NCBI RefSeq assembly: GCF_001717585.1
Contig: NZ_CP017042.1
Location: 2,076,501 to 2,140,500 of the forward strand
Direction of reading: 5' to 3'
DNA length: 64,000 bases
Origin: Selenomonas sp. oral taxon 920
GTDB taxonomy: Bacteria > Bacillota > Negativicutes > Selenomonadales > Selenomonadaceae
The first letter of the stretch is position 1. Every line of letters starts with the position of its first letter. The notes under the pieces were generated by a model, which was not told the DNA's origin, did no database searches, and was given only the letters and a program-made list of their open reading frames with translations. Shown here one piece after another: positions 25,202 to 33,465 of the stretch. A program made the translations under genes and the position numbers.

Positions 25202-26191
25202 CTAAACCAAATGTGCCTTTCGCGCAAGCACAATCGCTCCGCGTCCCGAAAGGCCGTGACGCATCTTTTGATCCAATGGGATGATGCGCCGCCTTCCGTT
25301 CTCCAGCAGCGAGCGATACGCCTCCTGCATCACAGGGGCGGCAGCGATCCGAAAGGTTGTCTCGTCCAGCCGCCGAAACAGAGGACTTGCCTCCAATGCT
25401 GCCAAGTCGTCTGCGAGCAGCAGCCCAAGCAGATAATTCTGGGCCTCCGTGGACGAAGCATTGCCGAATAAGCGAAACACGCGCGCCATAAAGGCAGCAT
25501 GCCCGAGTCCGAATTTCCGTTCATAGGAAACGCCGCGCTGAAACGCATCTTCATCGAACACTTCTGCAAAGGCACGATCCGTACTGTCCGCAAGGATCGT
25601 GTGCATGGTCAGTGCATGCAGCAGCTCTCCCGCGAGTGTCGTAAGACAGCCGCACACAACATATCCTGCCGTCACAGAGATATACTTGTTGTGCGATCCC
25701 GGAAGGACAAGCACAACATTTTCACGCTCAGGCACCTCACACAATATGCCGGCGGCTTCCGTTTCCTCGCCGCGCATGATGTCCATATCGGCGAAGTTCT
25801 CTGCAGTAAGCGCATCATCCCCGATGTTCTTTATGCCGGGAACAAAATAAATGGGCTGTGCGCAGATCTCCGGCAAATGACACGGAACAAGTGCGTGAGA
25901 AAGTTCATCCAACGAGATGGGTGCTGTCACGTGAGGAATTTCCGTGAGGCCGACATTGGAGGTGATCATGCCCGCTCCCAGAACACACGTGATCTCATCC
26001 ACCTGCACCGAGGCATGCTCCGCGGCCTCGTGCAGGGCGTCCCGAACGGCCTTCCTCAGTTGTTGATTATGTCCGTCGATGGCCGTATTGCGAACGCCGA
26101 CAGGTCTTTGTGCTTCGGACAGTATGCTGTCATCCTCCCACAGAAACACCCTCGTGTTGCTCGTCCCGGCATCAATGGTCGCAATCAGCAT
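25202..26191 (-). CDS. dgoK: 2-dehydro-3-deoxygalactonokinase
   Basis: 329 residues of the DgoK family. N-terminal phosphate loop IDAGTSNTRVFLW, middle VLGAGMITSNVGLTEIPHV and C-terminal nucleotide segment VVLVLPGSHNKYI are all characteristic. Phosphorylates 2-keto-3-deoxygalactonate. The start overlaps the dehydrogenase gene by 7 bases, and the aldolase gene follows after 11 bases, so the steps are tightly coupled. KdgK further downstream provides a second kinase, implying that both C4 epimers of the keto acid are handled. Confidence 0.88.
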   Translation of the reverse strand: MLIATIDAGTSNTRVFLWEDDSILSEAQRPVGVRNTAIDGHNQQLRKAVRDALHEAAEHASVQVDEITCVLGAGMITSNVGLTEIPHVTAPISLDELSHALVPCHLPEICAQPIYFVPGIKNIGDDALTAENFADMDIMRGEETEAAGILCEVPERENVVLVLPGSHNKYISVTAGYVVCGCLTTLAGELLHALTMHTILADSTDRAFAEVFDEDAFQRGVSYERKFGLGHAAFMARVFRLFGNASSTEAQNYLLGLLLADDLAALEASPLFRRLDETTFRIAAAPVMQEAYRSLLENGRRRIIPLDQKMRHGLSGRGAIVLARKAHLV

Positions 26192-27198
26192 GAGCGATTC
26201 ACATCTCTGTGCGGCTTCAGCGATAGTTTCGCACGAACCTCACGATTGACAATGTTCGGCATATCGTAGCCGCATACAATTTCCGCTGCTCCGCGCGCCG
26301 TTTTCGTCTTGAGCTCCAGCTCGGACTCCTCTGAATAAAACGCAATGTGCGGCGTAACAATGACGTTGGGGAGTTTGCGCAGCGGATGATCGGCAGGCAG
26401 CGGCTCCGCCTCCGTCACATCAAGTCCTGCGGCGGCAATTTTTCCATGCATGAGGGCGTCACAGAGAGCTTCCTCATCGATCAGAGGTCCGCGCGAGGTG
26501 TTGACGACAATTGCCTCCGGCTTCATCAGAGAAAATTCTTTATGGCTGAGGAGATGATTAGTATCCTTCGTGAGCGGTACGTGAACCGAGATGATGTCCG
26601 AGGTGCGCAGAACGTCCTCCAACGACATCAATGTCCCGCCGCACGCCGCGACATCCTCCAGACGTACAAAGGGATCATAGACCGCCAGCTTCAGGTCAAA
26701 CGCCGCCGCCTTTCGCGCGAGCATGCGCGGGATACGTCCAAAGCCGAGGAGACCGAGTGTCTGCCCCGCAAGGCGCCGGATAGGCTTTGCAATCTTATAA
26801 TCCCAGCCGCCCGCACGAATCTGATCCTCCAAAAGAACGAGCTTGCGGTGGCATGCCATGAAGAGTGAAAATGCGTGGTTCGACACCTCATCAGCGCAGT
26901 AGTCGGGCACATTCAAAACACAGATGCCGAGTTCCGTCGCCGCCTCCAGATCGACCGTATTGACCCCGACGCCATAACGTGCGACGACCTTCAAGTTCGG
27001 CAGGGATTCCATGACGCGCCGTGTAATGGGCGCATACTGATCGAGCAGCCCGGCAGCATCGGCGCATTCGCGAATCACATCGTCCTCCGTTTTGCACTGA
27101 CGTGGTACCAGCTCAAGACCAACAGAGGTGACTTCTCGCTCTTCCGGGGCAAGAGAATCGTATTCGTAGTCCGTTACATAAATTTTTTTGCTTGCCAT
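26185..27198 (-). CDS. D-isomer-specific 2-hydroxyacid dehydrogenase (CtBP/SerA-like)
   Basis: 337 residues. NAD site LGLLGFGRIPRMLA (148-161) and the catalytic triad Arg236 (NTSRGPLID), Glu265 (VTEAEP) and His284 (VTPHIAF). Overall similarity is to CtBP-like phosphoglycerate or hydroxypyruvate dehydrogenases. In this operon it may interconvert a 2-hydroxy sugar acid and its 2-keto form, which would link it to the LarA-type epimerase acting on the same carbon. That link is inference. AGGAGG-like sequence precedes the ATG at 27198. Confidence 0.83.
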   Translation of the reverse strand: MASKKIYVTDYEYDSLAPEEREVTSVGLELVPRQCKTEDDVIRECADAAGLLDQYAPITRRVMESLPNLKVVARYGVGVNTVDLEAATELGICVLNVPDYCADEVSNHAFSLFMACHRKLVLLEDQIRAGGWDYKIAKPIRRLAGQTLGLLGFGRIPRMLARKAAAFDLKLAVYDPFVRLEDVAACGGTLMSLEDVLRTSDIISVHVPLTKDTNHLLSHKEFSLMKPEAIVVNTSRGPLIDEEALCDALMHGKIAAAGLDVTEAEPLPADHPLRKLPNVIVTPHIAFYSEESELELKTKTARGAAEIVCGYDMPNIVNREVRAKLSLKPHRDVNRSC

Positions 27199-27220
27199 AA
27201 TATCCTCCCAGCTAACTATT

Positions 27221-28513
27221 CTACTGCATAAACCATTTCATCGGAACGAGAATCAGATCCGGAACCAGGATAAAGAGGAAAAGCACTGCGTACTCCACAA
27301 GGATGAATGGCCATAGTTTCTGTACGAGTTCCCCGAGCCTGACATTCCCGACGCCGCAGCCGACAAAGAGCACCGTGCCGACCGGCGGTGTAAGAAGCCC
27401 GATCATGAGATCGAGCACCATAACAATGCCAAAGTAGACCGGATCAATTCCTGCCGCCTTGATGAGCGGCATAAAGATCGGCGCAAAGATAAGAATCGCC
27501 GGCGTACTGTCCATCACCATGCCAAGCAGGATGAGGAACACTGCTATGATGACCAGCAGCAGCGTCGGTGTAGACGTAAAGTCGTGCATGCTCACAACGA
27601 CCTGCTGCGGGAGCCCTGCGGTTGTGACAACCCACGCCGTACTCATCGCCGCTGCAGCGACAAGCAGAACCTGTCCCGTTGTCTTGGATGTCTGGATGAG
27701 CACGTTGACGATCTTTTTCACGTCCATTTCACGATAGATGACAATGGAAATGAAGAGCGCATATACCACTGCGATGCAGCCTGCTTCGGTCGGTGTAAAA
27801 ATACCGAACCGTATGCCGCCGACGATGATAAACGGCATAAAGAGCGCAAAGATGGAATCCTTAAACGCTGTCAACACCTCGGAGGCTTTTGCACGCTCCC
27901 CAACGGGATAGTTGTTGCGCTTCGCCATGATATACCAGAGAATCATCAGTGCAAGGGCAATGATAAGTCCGGGCACAATCCCCGCCATAAAGAGGCGCCC
28001 GATGGAAGTCTGCCCGCTGACACCGAATAAAATCAGCGGCACGCTCGGTGGAATGATCGGCGCAATCATCGCCGAAGCACAGACAAGAGCAACCGACGTG
28101 GCGCGATCGTATCCCATCTGAATCATCATGGGGATCAGAATCGCACCGAGCGCTGCTGCATCGGCAACAGCCGATCCGGACAGCCCCGCAAAGATAGTAC
28201 TGGCAATAATGACAACATAGCCCAGCCCGCCGCGCACATGCCCGACAAGGCTCGCAACAAAAGTCACGATGCGCTTGGAGATGCTGCCGGCACTCATGAT
28301 CTCACCGGCTAAAATAAAAAACGGAATCGCAAGCAGCGTAAAGCTGTTCGCCCCAAAGACAACCGCCTGAGCGAGCATCTGCGGGCTGAAATTGCCGATG
28401 TAAAGCAGCATGACCGCAGATACAAGAAGCAGCCCGTAGGCGATGGGAACGCCGATCATCAGCAGGAAAAAGAGCGCTGAAAGAAATACCGCAATGATGT
28501 CTATGCCGTTCAT
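27221..28513 (-). CDS. dctM: TRAP transporter large permease, DctM (system 2)
   Basis: 430 residues, about twelve membrane helices, with family segments GLSGSAVADAAALGAILIPMM, IPPSVPLILFGVSG and MDSTPAILIFAPIFMPL. Forms the Na+-driven channel of a TRAP transporter with the small permease and the periplasmic binding protein encoded upstream. The start overlaps dctQ as ATGA. Neighbouring sugar-acid genes point to uptake of an aldonate or uronate. Confidence 0.93.
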   Translation of the reverse strand: MNGIDIIAVFLSALFFLLMIGVPIAYGLLLVSAVMLLYIGNFSPQMLAQAVVFGANSFTLLAIPFFILAGEIMSAGSISKRIVTFVASLVGHVRGGLGYVVIIASTIFAGLSGSAVADAAALGAILIPMMIQMGYDRATSVALVCASAMIAPIIPPSVPLILFGVSGQTSIGRLFMAGIVPGLIIALALMILWYIMAKRNNYPVGERAKASEVLTAFKDSIFALFMPFIIVGGIRFGIFTPTEAGCIAVVYALFISIVIYREMDVKKIVNVLIQTSKTTGQVLLVAAAAMSTAWVVTTAGLPQQVVVSMHDFTSTPTLLLVIIAVFLILLGMVMDSTPAILIFAPIFMPLIKAAGIDPVYFGIVMVLDLMIGLLTPPVGTVLFVGCGVGNVRLGELVQKLWPFILVEYAVLFLFILVPDLILVPMKWFMQ

Positions 28514-28989
28514 TCTACATCCTCCCTCTTATTCTGCACATTGTCCTTCATCTCGTGCAGTGTCAGGAGTATAATGCTCACGGCGAACACGACCATCGAC
28601 ACGGTGATGTAGGAAAAAGGAATCCCCGTTGCGGAGCTGACGTTATTGTTCGTCACGATCACCTGCTCAATGCCGCCGATCAGAAGAATGCCCATCGCCA
28701 GCAGCACAAAGCAGTGTGCAAGCAGGTTGCATCGATGCTGCCATGCGATCGGCAGACGAGCGGTGAAAACATCAACCTTTAGGTGCAGCCCGTCAATCCC
28801 GGCAAGAATCCCACCGAGAAAGATGAACCATACAAAGAGATTGACAGCTGCCTCATCACTCCACGTCAGCCCCGTGTTAAAACAATAACGCAGAACCACA
28901 TTGATGAATACCAGAAGAACGATGCCGCTCATAGCAGCAGATGCAAGAAGCGCTACGAACCGTTCAAGTTTTTTCAGAAAATCTGTCAT
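28510..28989 (-). CDS. dctQ: TRAP transporter small permease, DctQ (system 2)
   Basis: 159 residues with four membrane helices; the pattern FINVVLRYCFNTGLTWSDEAAV is typical of DctQ. I chose the ATG at 28989 (MTDFLKK), preceded by GGGGG, over a start at 29052 that would run into the terminator hairpin. Partner of the DctM encoded next. Confidence 0.88.
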   Translation of the reverse strand: MTDFLKKLERFVALLASAAMSGIVLLVFINVVLRYCFNTGLTWSDEAAVNLFVWFIFLGGILAGIDGLHLKVDVFTARLPIAWQHRCNLLAHCFVLLAMGILLIGGIEQVIVTNNNVSSATGIPFSYITVSMVVFAVSIILLTLHEMKDNVQNKREDVE

Positions 28990-29027
28990 GCGCTGCACGC
29001 CCCCATCATTTTTACATCGATCATTAG

Positions 29028-29068
29028 AAAAAGGGCGTCGCCAAGGGTTCACCCTTTGGCGGCGCCCT
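29028..29068 (-). terminator. Hairpin with U-tract between dctP and dctQ (system 2)
   Basis: A long stem of GGGCGCCGCCAAGGG-type arms (29033-29068) followed on the minus strand by TTTTTC. It lies between the binding-protein gene and the permease genes, so it probably lets only part of the transcripts continue and keeps the binding protein in excess. Confidence 0.8.
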
Positions 29069-29081
29069 CATCAGATGCCGA

Positions 29082-30101
29082 TTACTGTGCCTCTTTCATA
29101 ATGGAATCCAGACGATCTTTTCCAATATCGCCGGAGAACTTATCGTAGATGGGCTTCGCCTCTTCCTTCATCTTCGCAATTTCTTCCGGAGAGAGGGTAT
29201 CAACCGTCACGCCATGCTCTTTGATTTTCCCCAGATACTCCGTATCAAGGCGGCGGTTGGTCTCGCGCTGATAAGTTTTAGCCTCATTTGCACACTTTTG
29301 GATGAGCTTCTGATCCTCCGGGGAAAGCTTGTCCCATGTCTTCTTGCTGATCATAAGCACATAGGGGGTGTAAAAGTGATGCGAGATCGTCATATACTTC
29401 TGCGTCTCATAGAAACCCGCATCATAGATGATCGTATTTGGATTCTCCTGACCATCCAACGTTTTTTGTTCAAGTGCTGTGAACACTTCGTTGAACGCCA
29501 TCGGCTGCGGGTTTGCATTCCATGTCTTGAACGTTTCAAGATGGATCGGATTCTGCATGGTACGGAGCTTCAATCCCGCAAGATCCTCCACTTTCGTTAC
29601 GGGATGCTTGCTGTTCGTTATATTGCGGAACCCATTTTCAAAATAGCACAGACCAACAATATTGACCGTTTCAAGCGATTTCAAAATCTCCTGTCCATTG
29701 GGGCCATCGAGCACTTTATCTGCCTGCTCGGGAGCCGTGAAAAGGAAGGGAAGATCAAAGGCCAGGAAGGATTTGCTGAACTCGGAAACGGGAGAACTCG
29801 ATGGCAGTGTGATGTCAAGAGTCCCCATCTGCAGGGCCTCCATCATAGATTTATCGTTTCCTAACTGTCCATCGCCGAACAGCTCAACGGTAATGCGTCC
29901 GCCGCTCTCCTTCTCGACAAGCTCCTTAAACTTCTTCAGACCTTGTCCGCCCGAGCTGTTGTCTATGCTCGAACCAAAACCGGCTTTCAGCGTAACATTC
30001 CCTGCCGCCTTCTGCCCTCCGCTGTCGCCGCCGCAGCCTGTCAGCATCACTGACATGAGCAGCATCGCAAGACCGGTCAGAATCCCTACAATCTTCTTCA
30101 T
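29082..30101 (-). CDS. dctP: TRAP transporter solute-binding lipoprotein, DctP (system 2)
   Basis: 339 residues. Signal peptide MKKIVGILTGLAMLLMSV ending in the lipobox LTGCGG, then a DctP fold (GQGLKKFKELVEKESGGRI, LKLRTMQNPIHLETFK, FNEVFTALEQKTLDGQENP). The conserved Arg in LRTMQNP should bind the substrate carboxylate. The ATG at 30101 follows GGAGG. Captures a sugar acid or similar carboxylate outside the membrane for DctQM. Confidence 0.92.
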   Translation of the reverse strand: MKKIVGILTGLAMLLMSVMLTGCGGDSGGQKAAGNVTLKAGFGSSIDNSSGGQGLKKFKELVEKESGGRITVELFGDGQLGNDKSMMEALQMGTLDITLPSSSPVSEFSKSFLAFDLPFLFTAPEQADKVLDGPNGQEILKSLETVNIVGLCYFENGFRNITNSKHPVTKVEDLAGLKLRTMQNPIHLETFKTWNANPQPMAFNEVFTALEQKTLDGQENPNTIIYDAGFYETQKYMTISHHFYTPYVLMISKKTWDKLSPEDQKLIQKCANEAKTYQRETNRRLDTEYLGKIKEHGVTVDTLSPEEIAKMKEEAKPIYDKFSGDIGKDRLDSIMKEAQ

Positions 30102-30189
30102 CACAGCACCTCCATACAGCCTGACGTTCACTCATCCGAACACGATGTGTGCATACCGCATGATCAAAGGATCGACACACATATGCCTG

Positions 30190-30232
30190 ATAGATTTATT
30201 TCATTATATTCGAAATCTATGACATATGTCAA
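30190..30232 (-). promoter_or_regulatory. Consensus promoter with operator for the dctP2 operon
   Basis: On the minus strand TTGACA (30227-30232), an 18-base spacer and TATAAT (30203-30208) are perfect consensus boxes. An inverted repeat ATAGATTT-N15-AAATCTAT (30190-30220) flanks and covers the -10 region, so repression by a dimeric regulator is likely. The RpiR protein of this cluster is the obvious candidate, untested. Confidence 0.78.
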
Positions 30233-30272
30233 GCTTTTCCTGCTCAATTCTGATATATCAATCATTATCCGA

Positions 30273-31535
30273 TCATTCAGGAAGTCGCCACAGCCCCGTT
30301 GCAGGATTTCGGATAAAGTATATCTCCTCCCCATCCGGCATCGTCTGCCAGCCGTCTTGAAGAACATCCGGATCATAGCGCCGCATCGCCTCTGCTGCAT
30401 CCATACAGTGAAAGCCGACATGCTCAATTTCCTCACGGCTCATCTTTGCCGGATCGACCGCATAGGTGATGGAAAATCTGCCGTCTGAGGAGCCGTGGAT
30501 CAGATGTGCGGGAACCATATATTGATTGGGGAAGCAATTTTCTCTGTAAAATCCCAGAATTTTATCGCGTCCGACATATCCATAGGCGCGAATCGCCCGA
30601 TCGACTTCCTCGTTTTCTCCAAACGCGTGGATGCCCGGCGCCAACAGCAAAAGTTCTCCACCGTCCGCAATTGCCATACGTGAACGATAGATCCCCTTGT
30701 TCCCCACCCACGTTGTCTTGAGTTCATAAGGATCCAAATACGCCACAATTTTTTTCGCTGGTCGATCGAGATAAGTGATATTTCGCTTCTGAGAAAGCGC
30801 AACCGCCTTCTCAAACGGCTTTCGGCTGTCTCCGATATAAAGACCATGAAGATGTGTCCCCGCATGATCTGTTGTCGTAACGGTCAGCAAATAGACGAGC
30901 GGCAGCCCTTGCAGACAGTGTTCCTGCGCATAGTCAAACAGCTGGCGCGCAGGGGCGTGATCGTTGCCGAGTGCCTGCTCAATCCCACAGATGGCGCCGA
31001 GCATATGACTCTTGTTGATCATCTGCCGACCGCCGAGTCCGACAAAGATATTCTTGCTGTAGTTCGCCATCCCGACGACCTCGTGCGGAACGACCTGACC
31101 GACCGAAAGAATCAGGTCATAGCTGCCCTCCCAGAAGCGTCGATTTACCTCGATGTCAATTGGCTCGGCAAAATTCCCTTCCGAGATTTTTGCTACAAGC
31201 TCTGCCGGGATCTCTCCGATGCGTACCGTATCGGTCTGCCACCGATGGTAGAGAAACACATCCGCAGGAATGTCCCCAAACATTTTCTGCCGTTCATCCG
31301 CCGAGAGCATCGCATGCGTCCCGACCGCCGGCATAATATCAATCTCAGCCGTTCTATGCAGGCACTTGTAAAGAAGCTGTGTCAGCTCCCCCGCCATAGA
31401 AAAACAGCGCGTATAGTCCGGCGGCACGATAAGCACCCTTTTCGCATTGGGAAACTGACGCAGGAGGCTGTCCACTGCCGCTTCGATATCTGCGGGAACA
31501 ATATCGCTTCGCGATTCCAGATAGATTTCTTCCAT
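30273..31535 (-). CDS. LarA-family nickel-pincer 2-hydroxyacid racemase/epimerase
   Basis: 420 residues. Key positions match Lactiplantibacillus plantarum LarA: His151 (VVPHEVVG), Lys161 (ANYSKN) and His177 (INKSHMLGA) have exactly the 10- and 16-residue spacing of His174, Lys184 and His200. In LarA these are a catalytic base, the residue carrying the nickel-pincer nucleotide, and a nickel ligand. GTH (His74) corresponds to the other catalytic histidine, and DYTR is at 40-43. The larB, larC and larE genes that make the cofactor are 5 kb away. It lies downstream of TRAP system 1 and upstream of TRAP system 2. Substrate: probably an aldonate, with C2 epimerisation of gluconate a good guess given gntK and gnd nearby. 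The ATG at 31535 was preferred over a GTG at 31538. Confidence 0.85.
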   Translation of the reverse strand: MEEIYLESRSDIVPADIEAAVDSLLRQFPNAKRVLIVPPDYTRCFSMAGELTQLLYKCLHRTAEIDIMPAVGTHAMLSADERQKMFGDIPADVFLYHRWQTDTVRIGEIPAELVAKISEGNFAEPIDIEVNRRFWEGSYDLILSVGQVVPHEVVGMANYSKNIFVGLGGRQMINKSHMLGAICGIEQALGNDHAPARQLFDYAQEHCLQGLPLVYLLTVTTTDHAGTHLHGLYIGDSRKPFEKAVALSQKRNITYLDRPAKKIVAYLDPYELKTTWVGNKGIYRSRMAIADGGELLLLAPGIHAFGENEEVDRAIRAYGYVGRDKILGFYRENCFPNQYMVPAHLIHGSSDGRFSITYAVDPAKMSREEIEHVGFHCMDAAEAMRRYDPDVLQDGWQTMPDGEEIYFIRNPATGLWRLPE

Positions 31536-31547
31536 CACAGCTCACTC

Positions 31548-32834
31548 TCAGTAGAATAGGTTGACAATCCCGACGCTGCATGCGGGTACGGTTGTCATAA
31601 CAATGATCGCAAAGAGAAGCAGCACGTAAAACGGCACGGCTTCCTTGATGAACGCGCCCGTTTTGCACTTCGTCACGCTGCACGTGATAAACATGAGCAT
31701 CCCCATCGGCGGAGTAATCGAGCCGACCGCCATATTGAAGATGAACACCATGGCAAAGTGGATCGGGTCAATGCCGAGCTGCGCCGCAATCGGCGCAAAC
31801 AGAGGAATCAAGATGATGAGCGCCGCATTCCCTTCGAGGAACATACCGACAATGAGGAGGAAGATGTTCACAATGACAAGGAACTGCCACGGTTCGGTGA
31901 TGTATGTGAGAACCATCTGCGTAAAGTACTGCGGAACCATCTCCTTCGTCAGGATCCACGAAAAAGCGGAGGCAGCCGCAATAATCATCATGATCGAAGA
32001 GGATGCAATGACCGTTTCCTTAATCCCCTCCAAGAAGATATTCCATGTCAGCTCGCGATAGTAGAGTCCCAGCACAATCGAGTACATGATTGCAACAACG
32101 CCCGCCTCCGTCGGAGTAAAGACACCGAGGCGAATCCCGCCGATGATGACGATAGGAAGGATGAGAACAGGGATCGCACCGCGCAGCGCACTGAGGAATG
32201 CCTGCGCCGTGATTGGCTCTGTGCGCGTGGCCTTGTAGTTTCGCTTATGTGAGATAATGCTGACCATAATCATCAGCAGGATGCAGAGCAGTATCCCCGG
32301 ACCGAAGCCCGCTACAAACAGCTTGCCGATCGATATATTCGCGATTGAACCGTAGATAATCAGGGCAATGCCCGGCGGGATCAGCGGGGTGATGATCGCC
32401 GCCATTGCGGTAATGACCGAGGAGAATTCCAGACTGAAGCCACGCTTCACCATCTCCGGCACAATCATCTTCGACTGCATCGCGGCGTCCGCATAGCTCG
32501 ATCCGGAGATGCCGCCCATCAGGGTTGCGAGCAGGACGCTGACTTGTCCAAGTCCGCCGACAAAGCCTCCGACCAAGATATCACAAAAGTTCATCAGACG
32601 CTTCGTAACACCAGAACATCCCATAAAAATACCGGCACAGACAAAGAAAACAATCGCCAGCAGGGCGACGTTCTCCGAGCCCGCAATCATCCGCTGTACC
32701 AGGATGCGGCTCGTAATCCCCGGCGTCAGAATAAAATATGCAGCGCTTGCTCCCATAACTGACACAAAGACGGGCACTCTCATGAAGAGGAGCACCAGCA
32801 TGGAAACAAATGCGACAACAACTGCGAATGACAT
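31548..32834 (-). CDS. dctM: TRAP transporter large permease, DctM (system 1)
   Basis: 428 residues with the multi-helix DctM pattern: GGISGSSYADAAMQSKMIVPEM, LIPPGIALIIYGSIANISIGK and FTPTEAGVVAIMYS. Only 12 bases separate it from the LarA homologue, so transporter and epimerase are co-expressed. It is diverged from system 2 rather than a recent duplicate. Confidence 0.93.
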   Translation of the reverse strand: MSFAVVVAFVSMLVLLFMRVPVFVSVMGASAAYFILTPGITSRILVQRMIAGSENVALLAIVFFVCAGIFMGCSGVTKRLMNFCDILVGGFVGGLGQVSVLLATLMGGISGSSYADAAMQSKMIVPEMVKRGFSLEFSSVITAMAAIITPLIPPGIALIIYGSIANISIGKLFVAGFGPGILLCILLMIMVSIISHKRNYKATRTEPITAQAFLSALRGAIPVLILPIVIIGGIRLGVFTPTEAGVVAIMYSIVLGLYYRELTWNIFLEGIKETVIASSSIMMIIAAASAFSWILTKEMVPQYFTQMVLTYITEPWQFLVIVNIFLLIVGMFLEGNAALIILIPLFAPIAAQLGIDPIHFAMVFIFNMAVGSITPPMGMLMFITCSVTKCKTGAFIKEAVPFYVLLLFAIIVMTTVPACSVGIVNLFY

Positions 32835-32837
32835 ATA

Positions 32838-33362
32838 TTATTCCCCCTCGTTCGCCTCTTTTTCCAATGCTCCGTGTGAAGCAGCGGATTGGCGCATCCG
32901 CTCGATGAACGTTACGGTAAAACTCACGATCATGATAAGGCAGCCAATGGGTACAGCAACGTAAATCAGCGTGTAGGGGATATGGAGAATATTGGTCACG
33001 CGCCCCATCATTTCCATCTGCTGGACAATCAGACCACTCGCATATGTCACAAAGCTCAGCGCGGCGACAACCAAAATATAATCGATGATCTCTATGACAC
33101 GCTGTCCCAAATGCGGCAGTCTGTCCACCAAAAATTCAATGCTGACATGACTGTTTGATCGAAACGCTGCGCCGGCACCCAAAAATGTAATCCAGACAAA
33201 GAGCCAGAGTTGAACTTCCTCACACCATGTGATGGGGCTGTTGATAATATACCGGCATATTACATTTGCAAATGTCAATATGATGAGTACTATGACCGAA
33301 GCACCGGTGACAATCAGATCCAGATTCTTCAAATAGTATAATGCGTTTTTTTCATGCGCCAT
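32838..33362 (-). CDS. dctQ: TRAP transporter small permease, DctQ (system 1)
   Basis: 174 residues, four membrane helices, with the family stretch FANVICRYIINSPITWCEEV. The ATG at 33362 (MAHEKNAL) is preceded by GGGAGG; an upstream start at 33383 is less well supported. Three bases separate it from dctM. Confidence 0.88.
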   Translation of the reverse strand: MAHEKNALYYLKNLDLIVTGASVIVLIILTFANVICRYIINSPITWCEEVQLWLFVWITFLGAGAAFRSNSHVSIEFLVDRLPHLGQRVIEIIDYILVVAALSFVTYASGLIVQQMEMMGRVTNILHIPYTLIYVAVPIGCLIMIVSFTVTFIERMRQSAASHGALEKEANEGE

Positions 33363-33416
33363 CGTTCTTCTCGCCTCCCACAAAATATGCTGTATTCATC
33401 AATCGGTGCTATACAG

Positions 33417-33450
33417 GTGCGGGAAGGGGGCTCTTACCCCCTTCCCGCAC
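33417..33450 (-). terminator. Perfect 14-bp hairpin between dctP and dctQ (system 1)
   Basis: GTGCGGGAAGGGGG and its exact complement at 33417-33430 and 33437-33450, with a 6-base loop. On the minus strand no U-tract follows, so it probably protects the upstream dctP message from 3' decay or slows read-through rather than ending transcription outright. Confidence 0.65.
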
Positions 33451-33465
33451 TTTAAACACGCAGTA

